Of a stretch of DNA of 64,000 nucleotides, positions 43,351-55,038 are shown piece after piece. The position numbers and the translations under genes are program-made. Every line of letters starts with the position of its first letter. Position 1 is the first letter of the stretch. Source of the DNA: [Pasteurella] mairii (GTDB lineage Bacteria; Pseudomonadota; Gammaproteobacteria; Enterobacterales; Pasteurellaceae); contig UGSS01000002.1 in the NCBI GenBank assembly GCA_900454475.1, forward strand, positions 806,001 to 870,000, given 5' to 3'. A model generated the notes under the pieces. It searched no databases and was not told where the DNA came from. It worked only from the letters and a program-made list of their open reading frames with translations.

Positions 43351-44241
43351 TTATTTTTTCGTATAAAGGTTAAGACCTTGGATGAATTCAATAAAGGCTT
43401 TGACTTTTGATGTCAAGTGACGACGGTGTGGATAGACTAAATATAAATTCATATCCTGTTGTTGATAATCAGGGAAAAGCTCCACTAATTCACCGGATTG
43501 CAGCTCTTCCTCAATAAAAAAACGCGGGGTGTTGATAATGCCGAGACCAGATTTTGTCATTTCAACCAAGGTTAATCCGTTATTACAAACCAATTTGGAA
43601 TCAGGTTTGACATTGTAGATTTTATTTTGTTTTTTAAATTCCCAATGAATTTGGTTGGATTTTTTATATAGCAAACAATCGAAGTTTTTTAATTCATCCG
43701 GTGTTTTGGGTTGTCCGTGTTTTTTAATGTATTCTGGCGAGGCAACCACGTGTTTCGTTGTGGTACCGATTTTTTTCGCAACCAAGGAGCTGTCTTGCAA
43801 TTGACCGATACGCAAGGCTAAATCGATGCCTTCCGCGACTAAATCTACGACGCGGTCGTTAAATTCAATATCCAAGTGCAGATTGGGATTTTGTTTAATA
43901 AACTCAATTAAATTCGGCGCGATAAAACGTAAACCGAAATCGCGAGGAATGGAAACACTAAGGTTGCCTTGCAGCGTAGTGGCGAGGTTGGTAATACTGG
44001 ATTCGGCATCTTCTAGCTCGTTTAAAATCGGTTGGCAGCGTTGGTAATAGATCACGCCGGCTTCTGTGGCAACAATTTTACGGGTGGTTCGTTGCAATAA
44101 GCGTGTTTTCAAGTGTTCCTCCAGTTTCGAAACGAGCTTACTTGCCATTGCAACGGAGATATTTTGTTGTGCTGCCGCTTGCGTAAAACTTTGCGTTTCA
44201 ATCACGCGACAAAACACAGAAATTGCATTCAGTTTGTCCAT
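43351..44241 (-). CDS. LysR-family transcriptional regulator
   Basis: A 296-residue regulator with the N-terminal winged helix (residues 1-60: FTQAAAQQNISVAMASKLVSKLEE) and a C-terminal effector-binding domain typical of the CrgA/DhcR-like subgroup. It is divergent from topA, about 97 bases away. The target genes are not obvious; LysR proteins often control a divergent neighbour, yet topA is an unlikely target. A truncated relative of the N-terminal part occurs at 61626-61784. Confidence 0.92.
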   Translation of the reverse strand: MDKLNAISVFCRVIETQSFTQAAAQQNISVAMASKLVSKLEEHLKTRLLQRTTRKIVATEAGVIYYQRCQPILNELEDAESSITNLATTLQGNLSVSIPRDFGLRFIAPNLIEFIKQNPNLHLDIEFNDRVVDLVAEGIDLALRIGQLQDSSLVAKKIGTTTKHVVASPEYIKKHGQPKTPDELKNFDCLLYKKSNQIHWEFKKQNKIYNVKPDSKLVCNNGLTLVEMTKSGLGIINTPRFFIEEELQSGELVELFPDYQQQDMNLYLVYPHRRHLTSKVKAFIEFIQGLNLYTKK

Positions 44242-44338
44242 TTATGCATCCTTATTAAAAAAATGGTTGACCTATCAACAGATAGTTAGCAATATATCGG
44301 CAATTTTATTAAAAGAAAATAGATTAGGTAAATAAAAA

Positions 44339-46939
44339 ATGAGTAAATCCCTAGTTATTGTGGAATCTCCTGCGAAAGCAAAGACCATTAATAAATATTT
44401 AGGCAGTAATTACGTGGTGAAATCCAGTGTTGGGCATATTCGCGATTTGCCGACTGGCAGTGTGACCACGGAAAAAGCCAAACCGGTCTCAAGCAAAGGA
44501 TTGACCGCGGAACAAAAGCAAGCAATGAAAAGTGAAAAGGAGCGTGCGGCGTTGGTAAAACGCATGGGGATTGATCCTTATCACAATTGGGACGCTAATT
44601 ATCAAATTTTACCGGGTAAAGAAAAAGTGGTTGCCGAGTTGAAATCCTTGGCGAAAAAAGCAGATCATATTTATCTTGCTACCGACTTGGATAGAGAGGG
44701 AGAGGCAATTGCTTGGCATTTGCGTGAAGTGATTGGTGGCGAGGAGTCGCGTTTTAGTCGCGTGGTGTTTAATGAAATTACTAAAAATGCGATTAAGCAA
44801 GCCTTTGAGAAACCAGAGCATTTAAATATTGATCGGGTAAATGCGCAGCAAACTCGTCGTTTTTTAGATCGCGTGGTAGGATTTATGGTTTCGCCTTTGC
44901 TTTGGAAAAAAGTGGCGCGGGGCTTATCTGCCGGGCGAGTTCAATCAGTGGCGGTGAAATTATTAGTGGAGCGTGAGCGCGAAATTAAAGCCTTTAAACC
45001 GGAAGAGTTTTGGTTGGTGGATGTTGCGGTAAAAAACGCGAAAAAAGCGGCAATTTGCCTGGAAGTAACGCAATTTGGCGGGAAAAAATTCGAGCCAAAA
45101 ACGGCGGAACAAGCGCAAAGTGCGGTGGATTTTTTGCAAAAATCTGACTATGTCGTCTCTGATTTAGAAACTAAACCGACTAGCTCGAAACCGCGTGCGC
45201 CTTTTATCACGTCCACCTTGCAACAAAGCGCGAGTACGCGTTTGGGTTTTGGCGTGAAAAAAACCATGATGTTAGCGCAGCGTTTGTATGAAGCCGGTTA
45301 TATCACCTATATGCGTACAGACAGTACTAACTTAAGTCAAGATGCGCTAAATATGGTGCGTAATTATATTGATCAACAATATGGTCAAGCCTATTTGCCG
45401 GAAAAACCGAATTTTTATTCTAGCAAAGCCAATGCGCAAGAAGCGCACGAAGCCATTCGTCCGTCAGATGTGAGCTTAAGTGCGAGCGCGTTGAGCGGAA
45501 TGGAAAAAGATGCGGTACGCCTGTATGATTTGATTTGGCGTCAATTTGTGGCGTGCCAAATGCCGGCGGCGCAATATGATAGCACAACCTTAACGGTGAA
45601 TGCCGGCGAATATGAATTGAAAGCGAAAGGGCGAATTTTACGTTTTGACGGTTGGACGAAAGTCTTGCCACAATCTAGCAAAAATCCGGAAGATCAAGAG
45701 TTACCGGCAGTGCAATTAGGCGAAAAATTAGCGTTGGATAAGGTGGATCCGCAACAGCATTTTACCAAACCGCCAGCGCGTTTTACGGAAGCAGCGCTAG
45801 TAAAAGAATTGGAAAAACGGGGTATTGGGCGTCCGTCCACTTATGCGGCAATTATTTCGACGATCCAAGAGCGCGGTTATGTACGCGTAGAAAATCGTCG
45901 TTTTTATGCGGAAAAAATGGGCGAAATTGTTACCGATCGTTTAAATCAATCCTTTGCGGATTTGATGAGCTACGATTTTACTGCCAATATGGAAGATATT
46001 TTAGACCAAATTGCGAATGGCGAAAAAGATTGGAAAACAGAATTAAATCAATTTTTTAGCGATTTTTCCCAACGCTTGAGTAAAGCGGAATTGGATGAGT
46101 TGGAGGGCGGGATGAAACCGAATAGTTTGGTGTTGACCGATATTCAATGTCCGACTTGTTCGCGCCCAATGGCAATTCGTACCGCTAGTACCGGCGTATT
46201 TTTAGGCTGCTCCGGTTATGCGTTGCCGCCAAAAGAGCGGTGCAAAACGACGATAAATTTAATTCCGGAAGCGGAATTGTTGAACGTATTGGATGAATCT
46301 TCTGAAACCAAGGCGTTAATGGAGCGTAAACGCTGTCCGAAATGTAATACCGCCATGGATAGCTATTTGATTGATGCTCATCGCAAACTGCATATTTGTG
46401 GGAATAATCCGAATTGTGATGGATATGTAGTGGAGCAAGGGGAATATAAAATTAAAGGCTATGATGGACCGGTAGTGGAATGCGACAAATGCGGCGCGGA
46501 TATGCATTTGAAACTCGGGCGTTTCGGTAAATATATGGCGTGTACGCAATGCGATAATACCCGTAAGATTTTGAAAAATGGGGAAGTTGCGCCGCCAAAA
46601 GAAGAACCGGTACATTTTCCTGAATTAAAATGTGAAAAATCGGATGCCTATTTTGTTTTACGTGATGGCGCGAGCGGGGTGTTTATGTCAGCGCATAACT
46701 TCCCGAAATCGCGCGAAACGCGGGCAGCAAAAGTAGCAGAATTAGCGCAATATCGCGATCGTTTGCCGGAAAAATTGCGCTATCTTGCAGATGCGCCACA
46801 ATTTGATCCGGAAGGTAATGAAGCCATTATCCGTTTCAGTCGTAAAGAAAAACGTCAATATGTTACTTCGGAAAAAAATGGCAAAGCGACCAAATGGATC
46901 GTGAATTATATTGATGGGAAATGGGTAGAAACGAAATAA
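44339..46939 (+). CDS. topA: DNA topoisomerase I
   Basis: Type IA topoisomerase that relaxes negative supercoils. The 866-residue protein begins with the Toprim domain ([16 protein letters not shown], and the acidic DLDREGEA motif near residue 117), has the catalytic tyrosine at residue 324 in [10 protein letters not shown], and ends with three zinc ribbons (CPTC, CPKC and CDKC pairs, residues about 600-745) plus a basic C-terminal domain. Length fits E. coli TopA. It is monocistronic, followed by two hairpins. Confidence 0.97.
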   Translation: MSKSLVIVESPAKAKTINKYLGSNYVVKSSVGHIRDLPTGSVTTEKAKPVSSKGLTAEQKQAMKSEKERAALVKRMGIDPYHNWDANYQILPGKEKVVAELKSLAKKADHIYLATDLDREGEAIAWHLREVIGGEESRFSRVVFNEITKNAIKQAFEKPEHLNIDRVNAQQTRRFLDRVVGFMVSPLLWKKVARGLSAGRVQSVAVKLLVEREREIKAFKPEEFWLVDVAVKNAKKAAICLEVTQFGGKKFEPKTAEQAQSAVDFLQKSDYVVSDLETKPTSSKPRAPFITSTLQQSASTRLGFGVKKTMMLAQRLYEAGYITYMRTDSTNLSQDALNMVRNYIDQQYGQAYLPEKPNFYSSKANAQEAHEAIRPSDVSLSASALSGMEKDAVRLYDLIWRQFVACQMPAAQYDSTTLTVNAGEYELKAKGRILRFDGWTKVLPQSSKNPEDQELPAVQLGEKLALDKVDPQQHFTKPPARFTEAALVKELEKRGIGRPSTYAAIISTIQERGYVRVENRRFYAEKMGEIVTDRLNQSFADLMSYDFTANMEDILDQIANGEKDWKTELNQFFSDFSQRLSKAELDELEGGMKPNSLVLTDIQCPTCSRPMAIRTASTGVFLGCSGYALPPKERCKTTINLIPEAELLNVLDESSETKALMERKRCPKCNTAMDSYLIDAHRKLHICGNNPNCDGYVVEQGEYKIKGYDGPVVECDKCGADMHLKLGRFGKYMACTQCDNTRKILKNGEVAPPKEEPVHFPELKCEKSDAYFVLRDGASGVFMSAHNFPKSRETRAAKVAELAQYRDRLPEKLRYLADAPQFDPEGNEAIIRFSRKEKRQYVTSEKNGKATKWIVNYIDGKWVETK

Positions 46940-46956
46940 TTCCCTGATTTAAAGCA

Positions 46957-46995
46957 AAAGTGCGGTGAAAAATGACATATTTTTGACCGCACTTT
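46957..46995 (+). terminator. Inverted uptake signals after topA
   Basis: AAAGTGCGGT and ACCGCACTTT around a 19-base loop, about 15 bases after the topA stop. A short T-run is lacking, so it may act together with the next hairpin. Confidence 0.7.
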
Positions 46996-47004
46996 GACGA
47001 TAAA

Positions 47005-47033
47005 AAAGGCTAAAACCATGGGTTTTAGCCTTT
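47005..47033. terminator. Bidirectional terminator between topA and pta
   Basis: AAAGGCTAAAACC and GGTTTTAGCCTTT form a perfect 13-bp stem with a 3-base loop. It is flanked by A-runs on the left and a T-rich stretch on the right, so it can end both convergent genes. Confidence 0.85.
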
Positions 47034-47050
47034 GTTGTTTGGATTATCGA

Positions 47051-49189
47051 CTATTGTGTCGCTTGGATAGCAGTTAAGGCGATAGTATAAACAATATCGT
47101 CAACTAAAGCACCGCGTGACAAGTCGTTTACCGGTTTGCGCATACCTTGTAACATTGGACCGATAGAAACCAAGTCCGCAGAGCGTTGTACCGCTTTATA
47201 TGTGGTATTACCGGTATTCAAATCAGGGAAGATGAATACGGTAGCTTTACCTGCAACCGGTGAATTTGGCGCTTTAGAACGCGCTACGTCTTCCATTACC
47301 GCGGCGTCATATTGTAATGGACCGTCGATCAATAAATCTGGACGTTTTTCTTTGGCAATACGAGTCGCTTCTTTCACTTTTTCTACATCCGCGCCACTAC
47401 CTGAAGTACCGGTAGAGTAGGAGATCATTGCCACTTTTGGATCGATACCGAATGCTTTAGCGGAATCAGCAGATTGAATAGCGATTTCGGCTAATTGTTC
47501 TGCGCTCGGATCTGGGTTCACCGCACAGTCACCGTAAACCAACACTTGATCCGGTAATAGCATAAAGAAGATTGAAGAAACAATGGAGTTACCCGGTGCA
47601 GTTTTGATGATTTGCATTGGTGGGCGAATGGTGTTGGCGGTGGTGTGAACTGCACCAGAGACCAACCCGTCCACTTCGTTTGCTTCTAACATCATAGTAC
47701 CAAGAACTACGGTATCTTCTAATTGTTCACGTGCCGCTTCTTCGGTCATACCTTTATTTTTACGCAATTCGACTAAACGTGCTACGTAGTTTTCGCGTAC
47801 CGTAACCGGATCGATTACGGTAATACCCGCGCCAAGTTGGACACCTTGTGCATCTGCAACGCGTTTAACATCTGCAGGGTTGGCTAATAATACACATTCT
47901 GCGATACCGCGTTCAGCACAAAGTGAGGCAGCTTTGATGGTACGTGGTTCGTCCCCTTCCGGTAATACAATACGTTTTTTCGCGCTGCGTGCCAATTCGG
48001 TTAATTGGAAACGGAACGCCGGAGGAGAAAGACGACGAGAACGAGAGGAAGCTGCGACGATACTGTTGATAAAGTCAGCATCAAATTGTTGGCTGGTGTA
48101 TTGTTTGATATTTTCAATACGTTCTTTATCATCAACAGGAACTTCCAAGTTAAAACTTTGTAAACTTAATGCAGTTTGCCAGGTGTTCCCTTCGATACGG
48201 AAAATTGGTAAACCGGTGTTTTCAAAAGTTGGACCACAGAGTTTTTGGATTTGGTTGTCGATACGATAGCCGCCAGTTAATAATACGCCGCCCAATTCAA
48301 TTCCGTTTTTAGAGGCTAATGCGGCGGCAACTAATACATCTGGACGATCGGCGGATGTAACAAGCAAGCTACCGGTACGGAAATGTTCGACCATATTGGG
48401 TAAGGATCTGGCACAGAATGTGATACTACGAATACGGCGGGTTTTGATTTCACCTTCATTGATGATGCTGGCACTTAAATGATTTACTAAATCAATAGCA
48501 CGTGTCGCGATTAATTCCGCATTCCAAGTGATACAGGCAAGCACGTTAATCGGGCTTTTTTCGAATAATTTATACACTTCCGATACATTATTATGACTAT
48601 GTTGGTAAGCATCAAAAATTTCGCTAAGATCCGGACGAGTACGACCTGATTCGTCAATTGGTGCATTAAATTTATTGATGACCACACCCAATAAATTTGG
48701 ATTATGTTTACCACCAAATTGAGAAGCTGCTGCTTCAATACGCTCTTTCAATTCCGCTGGCGTTTCGGTTGTTGGTGCGGCAACAAGAATAATTTCCGCA
48801 TCTAAGGCTTGCGCAATTTCATAGTTAATGCTGTTCGCATAGCTATGTTTACGGGTTGGAATTAAGCCTTCAACTACAACGATTTCGTTGTTTTTCGCTA
48901 AGATTTGATGATTTTCAACGATTTTTTCTAATAATATGTCGGATTGATTTTGACCGATCAGGCTTTCGGCAACACTCAACATAAACGGTTCGGCAGTTTC
49001 AATCGCTGTGCTAGTACGGATAATTGAAGTGGTGCGATCCAATTTATCTTCGTCGGTGTTCGGTTGTGAAATCGGTTTCATAAAGCCGATTTTAGTCCCT
49101 TTTTCTTCTAAAGAACGGATTAAACCAAGACTAACGCTAGTTAATCCCACACCGGCACTGATAGGAATAAGAATAATAGTACGTGACAT
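47051..49189 (-). CDS. pta: Phosphate acetyltransferase
   Basis: Interconverts acetyl-CoA and acetyl phosphate in the acetate pathway. The 712-residue enzyme is the long enteric form: an N-terminal dethiobiotin-synthetase-like P-loop domain (residues 1-250), a DRTGG middle domain and the C-terminal PTA catalytic domain from about 390 with [18 protein letters not shown] and [10 protein letters not shown]. Length matches E. coli (714). ackA lies 63 bases upstream on the same strand, with a hairpin between. Confidence 0.97.
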   Translation of the reverse strand: MSRTIILIPISAGVGLTSVSLGLIRSLEEKGTKIGFMKPISQPNTDEDKLDRTTSIIRTSTAIETAEPFMLSVAESLIGQNQSDILLEKIVENHQILAKNNEIVVVEGLIPTRKHSYANSINYEIAQALDAEIILVAAPTTETPAELKERIEAAASQFGGKHNPNLLGVVINKFNAPIDESGRTRPDLSEIFDAYQHSHNNVSEVYKLFEKSPINVLACITWNAELIATRAIDLVNHLSASIINEGEIKTRRIRSITFCARSLPNMVEHFRTGSLLVTSADRPDVLVAAALASKNGIELGGVLLTGGYRIDNQIQKLCGPTFENTGLPIFRIEGNTWQTALSLQSFNLEVPVDDKERIENIKQYTSQQFDADFINSIVAASSRSRRLSPPAFRFQLTELARSAKKRIVLPEGDEPRTIKAASLCAERGIAECVLLANPADVKRVADAQGVQLGAGITVIDPVTVRENYVARLVELRKNKGMTEEAAREQLEDTVVLGTMMLEANEVDGLVSGAVHTTANTIRPPMQIIKTAPGNSIVSSIFFMLLPDQVLVYGDCAVNPDPSAEQLAEIAIQSADSAKAFGIDPKVAMISYSTGTSGSGADVEKVKEATRIAKEKRPDLLIDGPLQYDAAVMEDVARSKAPNSPVAGKATVFIFPDLNTGNTTYKAVQRSADLVSIGPMLQGMRKPVNDLSRGALVDDIVYTIALTAIQATQ

Positions 49190-49208
49190 AATAAACCTTA
49201 TTTATCTT

Positions 49209-49242
49209 TGATGAAAAGAAAACTGCCGAATAATCTCGGCAG
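49209..49242 (-). terminator. Hairpin between ackA and pta
   Basis: CTGCCGA and TCGGCAG pair around a 6-base loop; on the minus strand TTTTCTTTT follows. It lies 10 bases after the ackA stop, so it could reduce pta expression relative to ackA or mark separate transcription. Confidence 0.7.
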
Positions 49243-49252
49243 TCTGTTTTTA

Positions 49253-50473
49253 TTATTTGATACAGAGACGCGCTGTATCTTGAGCAATCACTAATTCTTC
49301 ATTAGTTGGAATAACCATCGCCACTGGCGTATTATCTGTGGTAATGATGCCTTCATTCCCAAAACGCGCTGCTAAGTTTTTCTCATTATCGATGCTATAA
49401 CCGAATAATTTTAAGTGATTTAAGGTGATTTCACGAACGTGAGCCGAGTTTTCACCGATACCGCCGGTAAATACGATAGCATCTAAACGTTCGCCGATAA
49501 CCGCCATGTAAGAACCGATATATTTTGCTAAACGATAGCAGTACACATCTAATGCACGACGCGCTGGAACACGTAAGGATTCGTCTTCGTTGTCGTAGTT
49601 GTCTTCTGCAAAGCGGCAGTCGCTGGTGACTTCAGTTAAGCCTAAAAGACCAGATTTTTTGGTTAAAGTAGTGTTGATTTCATCAACTGACATACCTAAT
49701 GTATCGTGCATATAGAATACGATTGCCGGATCGATATCGCCAGAACGGGTACCCATTACCAAACCTTCTAACGGTGTTAAACCCATGGAAGTATCAATAC
49801 ATTCACCATGACGAACTGCAGAAACAGAACCACCGTTACCTAAGTGACAAGTAATGACGTTAACTTTATCTTCTGCTACGCCTAAACGTTTTGCAGCTTC
49901 GCGGCTAACAAAGTAGTGGCTGGTACCATGTGCGCCATAACGACGAACGCCATGTTCTCTATATAATGAGTATGGAAGTGCATATAAGAATGCTTCTTCA
50001 GGCATTGTGGTGTGGAATGCGGTGTCGAATACTGCCACATTTTTGTCTTTTAAATGTGGGAACATTTTGAACGCTTCTTGAATACCGATTAAGTGTGCCG
50101 GATTGTGAAGCGGTGCAAATTGGATAGCATCTTCAATCCCTTTAACAACATCATCATTAATCACGACAGATGATGTGAATTTTTCACCACCGTGAACAAT
50201 ACGGTGACCAATAGCAACGATATCGTCTTTTAATGATGAATCTAATGGAAAAATGTGATTAACAATAAATGCTAAGGCTTCACTGTGAGCAGCACCTGCA
50301 CCTAAATCAGCATTCCCCTTTTCACCGTGTAATTTCCATTTAATACGCGCGTCATCTAAATGGAATGCTTCGGCTAAACCGGATAGTTTTTCATCACCGG
50401 AAATGGGATCTAAAATGGAAAATTTTAATGAGGAACTACCGCAGTTGAGGATAAGAACTAACTTTTGAGACAT
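49253..50473 (-). CDS. ackA: Acetate kinase
   Basis: Makes ATP and acetate from acetyl phosphate, or the reverse. I choose the start at 50473 ([19 protein letters not shown]), since the frame extends upstream through non-family residues; this gives 406 residues, near the usual 400. The nucleotide and phosphate motifs [27 protein letters not shown] and FTGGIGENS are all present. yfbV is divergent upstream, the same arrangement as in E. coli. Confidence 0.97.
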   Translation of the reverse strand: MSQKLVLILNCGSSSLKFSILDPISGDEKLSGLAEAFHLDDARIKWKLHGEKGNADLGAGAAHSEALAFIVNHIFPLDSSLKDDIVAIGHRIVHGGEKFTSSVVINDDVVKGIEDAIQFAPLHNPAHLIGIQEAFKMFPHLKDKNVAVFDTAFHTTMPEEAFLYALPYSLYREHGVRRYGAHGTSHYFVSREAAKRLGVAEDKVNVITCHLGNGGSVSAVRHGECIDTSMGLTPLEGLVMGTRSGDIDPAIVFYMHDTLGMSVDEINTTLTKKSGLLGLTEVTSDCRFAEDNYDNEDESLRVPARRALDVYCYRLAKYIGSYMAVIGERLDAIVFTGGIGENSAHVREITLNHLKLFGYSIDNEKNLAARFGNEGIITTDNTPVAMVIPTNEELVIAQDTARLCIK

Positions 50474-50744
50474 ACATAACCTATATTTTTGATTAATGTT
50501 AAACGAAACTCGTTCAATATGTAAAACCGAACGAATATGCTGGTAAAATCTAAAACTTCTATAGAATACACTTTTCAGCGGATAAAATAAATTAAGAACC
50601 GCAAAAAATGCGTACTTTATCAAAAAAAATATCAAAAATTCAAAAAAAATTATAACTCTATTGGATTTGAATACCCAAATTTAGGCTGATTTTACTCCGA
50701 AAAATATGTTATCGTGTAACAAATTGTCATCACTAAGGAGCAAC

Positions 50745-51188
50745 ATGAGTTTTTTCTCCACCTTAAAACAAGGGCAGCATTATTTAACTACTTGGGTATT
50801 AAAAGATAAATTAGGCATGATTTTTCCGGAAAACCGCGTTATCAAGGCGACCTTGTTTGCGCAAAAATTTATGCCATTTGTGGCGGTATTTTCCATTGTA
50901 TGGCAACAGCTTTACATGAAATCCGCTTATTTCGCCTTAGTTATCGCTATTTTGACCGCACTTTTTTCACTTTGTCTGCCATTACAAGGCTTATATTGGT
51001 TAGGGAAACGGGCGCAAACGCCCTTATCCGCGGGGTCTGTACAATGGTTTGTGAAAATTTATACGCAAGTTCATGCGCAAGACGATACGCTATTTCCTTA
51101 TCCAGAAAAGCCGACGTATTATGATTTAGCCCGTTTATTGCGCAAAGCCGAACAGAAATTACCGCCGAGTTTTTGGGATGAAATATAG
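50745..51188 (+). CDS. yfbV: YfbV/UPF0208 inner-membrane protein
   Basis: A 147-residue protein with two central hydrophobic helices (about residues 40-85). The family is linked to chromosome macrodomain organisation of Ter in E. coli, where YfbV keeps MatP-controlled regions insulated. The start at 50745 has an ideal AAGGAG ribosome site; the frame runs upstream but without family similarity. It sits next to ackA as in E. coli. Confidence 0.92.
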   Translation: MSFFSTLKQGQHYLTTWVLKDKLGMIFPENRVIKATLFAQKFMPFVAVFSIVWQQLYMKSAYFALVIAILTALFSLCLPLQGLYWLGKRAQTPLSAGSVQWFVKIYTQVHAQDDTLFPYPEKPTYYDLARLLRKAEQKLPPSFWDEI

Positions 51189-51207
51189 CAGAAAATGAAG
51201 AAAAGTA

Positions 51208-51236
51208 TCACTGCAAACCTAGTTAGTTTGCAGTGA
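51208..51236 (-). terminator. Hairpin between yfbV and the BASS gene
   Basis: TCACTGCAAAC and GTTTGCAGTGA form an 11-bp stem with a 7-base loop. On the minus strand TACTTTTCTT follows, making it a likely terminator for the transporter; the plus side has no T-run. Confidence 0.72.
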
Positions 51237-51250
51237 GCTGGGCAGAGGAA

Positions 51251-52183
51251 TTATTTCTCGTTTTTGATACTAGAGAAAATATTCGCTAAGATTGGACCGG
51301 AGACATTGTGCCAAAAGCTAAATACTGCACTTGGTACTGCCGCAATCGGATTGAAATGCGCCGCCGCTAATGCCGCACCTAAACCAGAGTTTTGCATTCC
51401 TACCTCAATAGAAACCGCTTTACTGTCTGCGGTGTTTAATTTAAAGAGTTTGGCAAAGCCAAAACCAAGCAGATAACCTAAACAGTTGTGCAAGACGACA
51501 ACAATAAAAATTAATAATCCTGATTCAATAATTTTATCTTTACTAACCGCGACCACCGCCGACAAGATCAACACAATAGAAATTACTGAAAGCAGCGGCA
51601 TAGTTTGGCTGATTTCAGCAATTTTGTTTTTAAACAAGGCTCTTACCACTAATCCTAGGAAAATAGGGAATAATACCATCTGTAACACCGACATAAACAT
51701 AGCCGAAGCGTTAATATCCAACCATTGGCTGGCTAAGACGTAGAAAATTGCTGGGGTTAAAAGTGGCGAAAGCAAGGTGGAAATTGTGGTACAAGCAACG
51801 GATAAGGCGGTGTTTCCTTTGGCTAAATAGGTCATCACATTAGATGAAGTACCGCCAGGGCAAGATCCAACCAAGATCACGCCAATAGCCAATTCCGCCG
51901 GCAGATTAAAACCAGTTGCCAGCGCAAATGCGATAAGTGGCATAATCACAAATTGTCCGATAACGCCGATAACCACCGCTTTTGGATGTCTTAAAACTTC
52001 ACCGAAATCATTAAAAGTCAAGGTAATTCCCATACCGAACATCACAATGCCCAATAGGTAAGGAATTAAGCGACTAAATACGACAAAATATTGCGGAAAT
52101 TGAAAGGCTAAAAACGCGAATAGCAATACCCACAAGGCGAAGGTTTTACTGATAAATTGAGTGAATTTTAATAGTGTTTGCAT
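51251..52183 (-). CDS. Bile acid:sodium symporter family (BASS) transporter
   Basis: A 310-residue membrane protein with about nine or ten helices. The sodium-site motif GSCPGGTSSNVMTYLAKGN lies near residues 112-130, and a second crossover region with EVGMQNSGLGAALA lies near residue 260. Family members carry bile acids, pantoate/ketopantoate or other organic anions with sodium; the bacterial substrate here is unknown. It is monocistronic, between yfbV and cvpA. Confidence 0.92.
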   Translation of the reverse strand: MQTLLKFTQFISKTFALWVLLFAFLAFQFPQYFVVFSRLIPYLLGIVMFGMGITLTFNDFGEVLRHPKAVVIGVIGQFVIMPLIAFALATGFNLPAELAIGVILVGSCPGGTSSNVMTYLAKGNTALSVACTTISTLLSPLLTPAIFYVLASQWLDINASAMFMSVLQMVLFPIFLGLVVRALFKNKIAEISQTMPLLSVISIVLILSAVVAVSKDKIIESGLLIFIVVVLHNCLGYLLGFGFAKLFKLNTADSKAVSIEVGMQNSGLGAALAAAHFNPIAAVPSAVFSFWHNVSGPILANIFSSIKNEK

Positions 52184-52370
52184 GAATTATCCTTAAAAGA
52201 TTTATTTTAACGTTTGAAAAAAATAACATAAAAAAGATTTATTGCAATACAGATTAGGGAGGATGTTTTATTTTATCCATGAAAGCGTATTCCAACTTTG
52301 CCGCTAAATTGTGGTATAGTGTAGCCCTTTTTTATTAACCGACGAGTTTGAAAAAACCGCAATTTCTACT

Positions 52371-52386
52371 ACGCAAACGTTTTCGT
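52371..52386 (+). promoter_or_regulatory. PurR-type operator before cvpA-purF
   Basis: ACGCAAACGTTTTCGT matches 15 of 16 positions of the PUR box. It lies 55 bases before cvpA, just before a possible -10 element TAGAAT at 52394 (with a weak -35) and after another -10-like TATAGT at 52315. Repression of cvpA-purF by PurR is known in E. coli. Confidence 0.85.
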
Positions 52387-52440
52387 TTTTTGCTAGAATA
52401 GTGCGGTCGAAAAAAATGAGTCTTTTTTAGAGATGATTTA

Positions 52441-52938
52441 ATGGATAGTTATATTGACCTCATTATTATTGGAATCATTGCCTTTTCCGTGATTGTCAGT
52501 TTGCTGCGCGGATTTGTGCGTGAAGTGATGTCGTTAGCCAGCTGGGTAGTTGCATTTTTGGTGGCAAATAATTTTTACCCTTATCTTGCCAATTACTTAA
52601 CCCAAATTCAATCCCCGTATTTACGGGATGGGGCGGCGATTGCGATTTTGTTCGTTGCCACGTTGATTATTGGCGCCATTGTCAATTATGTGATTAGTCA
52701 GTTAGTGGATAAAACGGGGTTAAGCGGTACCGATCGGGTGTTAGGCGCTTGTTTCGGTTTGTTGCGTGGTGTACTTATCGTGGCGGCGTTACTATTCTTT
52801 GTCGATACATTTACGAATTTCAGCCAAAGTGACTGGTGGAAGAATTCCAAATTAATACCGCACTTTGGGTTTATTGTTGAATGGTTCTTTCAACAATTAA
52901 AAGAAAATTCAAGTTTACTTAATTCACCGTTAAAATAG
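52441..52938 (+). CDS. cvpA: CvpA family membrane protein
   Basis: Inner-membrane protein of 165 residues with four hydrophobic segments and the family pattern [27 protein letters not shown] at the start and [17 protein letters not shown] near residue 98. In E. coli it is needed for colicin V export and envelope tolerance to bile. It is co-transcribed with purF, 14 bases on, the conserved order of E. coli. Confidence 0.95.
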   Translation: MDSYIDLIIIGIIAFSVIVSLLRGFVREVMSLASWVVAFLVANNFYPYLANYLTQIQSPYLRDGAAIAILFVATLIIGAIVNYVISQLVDKTGLSGTDRVLGACFGLLRGVLIVAALLFFVDTFTNFSQSDWWKNSKLIPHFGFIVEWFFQQLKENSSLLNSPLK

Positions 52939-52952
52939 AGGATCAACCCAGT

Positions 52953-54464
52953 ATGTGTGGTATTGTTGGAATTGTCAGTCAAAGCCCGGTTAATCAATCC
53001 ATTTATGATGCATTAACCTTATTGCAGCATCGCGGACAAGACGCTGCCGGAATTGTTACCGTGGACGACGAAAATCGTTTTCGTTTGCGCAAAGCCAATG
53101 GTTTAGTCAGTGATGTATTTCAACAAATCCATATGCTTCGATTACAAGGTAATGCCGGAATTGGTCATGTGCGTTATCCGACAGCGGGAAGCTCAAGCGT
53201 ATCAGAAGCGCAACCTTTTTACGTCAATTCGCCTTATGGCTTGACCTTAGTTCATAACGGAAACTTGACCAATTCGGAGCAATTAAAAGAGAAGTTATTT
53301 AGCTTGGCGCGCCGTCATGTCAATACCACTTCGGATTCTGAAGTGTTATTGAATATTTTGGCATACCATTTGGATCAAACACAAACTTACCAATTAAGTC
53401 CACAAGATATTTTTAGCGCAATTCAATCTACCCATCAGGATATTCGCGGGGCGTATGCTTGTGTTGCAATGATTATCGGACATGGGATGGTAGCGTTTCG
53501 CGATCCGCACGGAATTCGTCCGCTGGTATTGGGCAAGCGGGAAGAAAATGGCAAAACCGAATATATGTTTGCCTCGGAAAGTATTGCGCTTGATATTGTC
53601 GGTTTTGAGTTTGTGCGTGATGTTCAGGCGGGAGAGGCGATTTACGTCACCTTTGATGGACAATTGTATGCCCAGCAATGTGCAGAGAACCCGCGTTTAA
53701 CTCCTTGTATTTTTGAATATGTTTATTTTGCTCGCCCAGATTCTTATATTGATGGCGTATCCGTTTATGCTGCACGTGTTCACATGGGCGAACGCTTGGG
53801 CGAAAAAATTGCGCGTGAATGGAAAGCGTTAGATATTGATGTGGTGATTCCGGTGCCGGAAACGTCCAACGATATTGCGTTGCGTATTGCGCATATTTTA
53901 GGCAAACCTTATCGTCAAGGCTTTGTGAAAAACCGCTATGTAGGACGTACGTTCATTATGCCGGGGCAAACCCAACGGGTAAGTGCGGTAAGACGGAAAT
54001 TAAATACTATTTCTTCCGAATTTAAAGGCAAAAATGTGTTATTGGTTGACGATTCTATTGTGCGCGGTACAACTTCAAAACAAATCGTCGATATGGCAAA
54101 AGCAGCCGGAGCGAAGAAAATTTATTTTGCATCAGCAGCGCCGGAAATTCGCTATCCGAATGTGTATGGTATTGATATGCCGACAAAAACCGAACTTATC
54201 GCTTATGGTCGCGAGGTGGACGAAATTGCGCGGCTAATCGGTGTAGATCGCTTGATTTTCCAAGATCTTGAAGCCTTAACCCGCTCCGTACAACAAGAAA
54301 ATCCGAATATTACTGATTTTGATTGTTCGGTCTTTACCGGCGTATATATCACTGGCGATATTACCGCCGAATATTTGGATAATATCGCCGGATTACGTAA
54401 CGATAGTGCGAAGAAAAAACGCGAAAAAGACGCCACTAACCTAGAAATTCACAATGAACGCTAA
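52953..54464 (+). CDS. purF: Amidophosphoribosyltransferase
   Basis: First committed enzyme of purine synthesis, moving glutamine amide to PRPP. Processing of the initiator Met leaves Cys2 (MCGIVGIV), the glutaminase nucleophile. The PRTase domain shows the PRPP loop [14 protein letters not shown] near residue 365. At 503 residues it has the length of the E. coli enzyme. It is preceded by cvpA and overlaps ubiX by 11 bases, which implies coupled translation. A PurR-type operator lies upstream of the operon. Confidence 0.97.
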   Translation: MCGIVGIVSQSPVNQSIYDALTLLQHRGQDAAGIVTVDDENRFRLRKANGLVSDVFQQIHMLRLQGNAGIGHVRYPTAGSSSVSEAQPFYVNSPYGLTLVHNGNLTNSEQLKEKLFSLARRHVNTTSDSEVLLNILAYHLDQTQTYQLSPQDIFSAIQSTHQDIRGAYACVAMIIGHGMVAFRDPHGIRPLVLGKREENGKTEYMFASESIALDIVGFEFVRDVQAGEAIYVTFDGQLYAQQCAENPRLTPCIFEYVYFARPDSYIDGVSVYAARVHMGERLGEKIAREWKALDIDVVIPVPETSNDIALRIAHILGKPYRQGFVKNRYVGRTFIMPGQTQRVSAVRRKLNTISSEFKGKNVLLVDDSIVRGTTSKQIVDMAKAAGAKKIYFASAAPEIRYPNVYGIDMPTKTELIAYGREVDEIARLIGVDRLIFQDLEALTRSVQQENPNITDFDCSVFTGVYITGDITAEYLDNIAGLRNDSAKKKREKDATNLEIHNER

Positions 54465-55038
54465 GACAAAAAAACAACGTTTAATTATCGGTATCACCGG
54501 TGCTTCCGGTATTGTTTATGCGATACGTTTGCTTGAAGTTTTAAAATCTGTCGAGCAGATTGAAACGCATTTGGTGATTAGCAATGCGGCAAAACAGGCA
54601 ATGGCGGTGGAAACAAATTATTCTGTACAACAAATTCGTGATTTAGCAGATTATAACTATGATGTGCGTGATATTGGTGCGGCAATCTCCTCCGGTTCTT
54701 ACCACACATTAGGGATGGTTGTGGTACCATGCTCGATTAAAACCTTATCCGGTATTGCCCATAGCTACACCGATGATTTGATTACGCGCGCTGCTGATGT
54801 TTGCTTAAAAGAACGTAAACCGCTGATTTTATGTGTGCGCGAAACGCCGCTGCATTTGGGGCATTTGCGCTTAATGACACAACTTGCGGAAATCGGCGGG
54901 CAAATTGTGCCGCTGATGCCGGCGTTTTACCATCAGCCACAAAGCGTGGATGATATTATCAATCAAGGCGTTAACCGGCTTTGTGATCATCTTGGCATTG
55001 AATTGGAGCGAGATTTATTTCAGCGCTGGGGCGAATAG
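54454..55038 (+). CDS. ubiX: Flavin prenyltransferase UbiX
   Basis: Prenylates FMN to make the cofactor of UbiD, the decarboxylase of ubiquinone synthesis. The 194-residue protein has the [16 protein letters not shown] flavin-binding start, [25 protein letters not shown] near residue 90 and [13 protein letters not shown] near residue 130. The start overlaps the end of purF. ubiD is not in the window. Confidence 0.96.
   Translation: MNAKTKKQRLIIGITGASGIVYAIRLLEVLKSVEQIETHLVISNAAKQAMAVETNYSVQQIRDLADYNYDVRDIGAAISSGSYHTLGMVVVPCSIKTLSGIAHSYTDDLITRAADVCLKERKPLILCVRETPLHLGHLRLMTQLAEIGGQIVPLMPAFYHQPQSVDDIINQGVNRLCDHLGIELERDLFQRWGE

Noticed and set aside
50474-50635. 54-residue N-terminal extension of acetate kinase
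   Set aside because: The extension reads through the ackA promoter region with no family similarity; the ATG at 50473 begins the conserved sequence.
50474-50744. FNR or ArcA sites between ackA and yfbV
   Set aside because: Several TTTGATA-like stretches occur in AT-rich DNA, but none forms a two-sided TTGAT-N4-ATCAA site.
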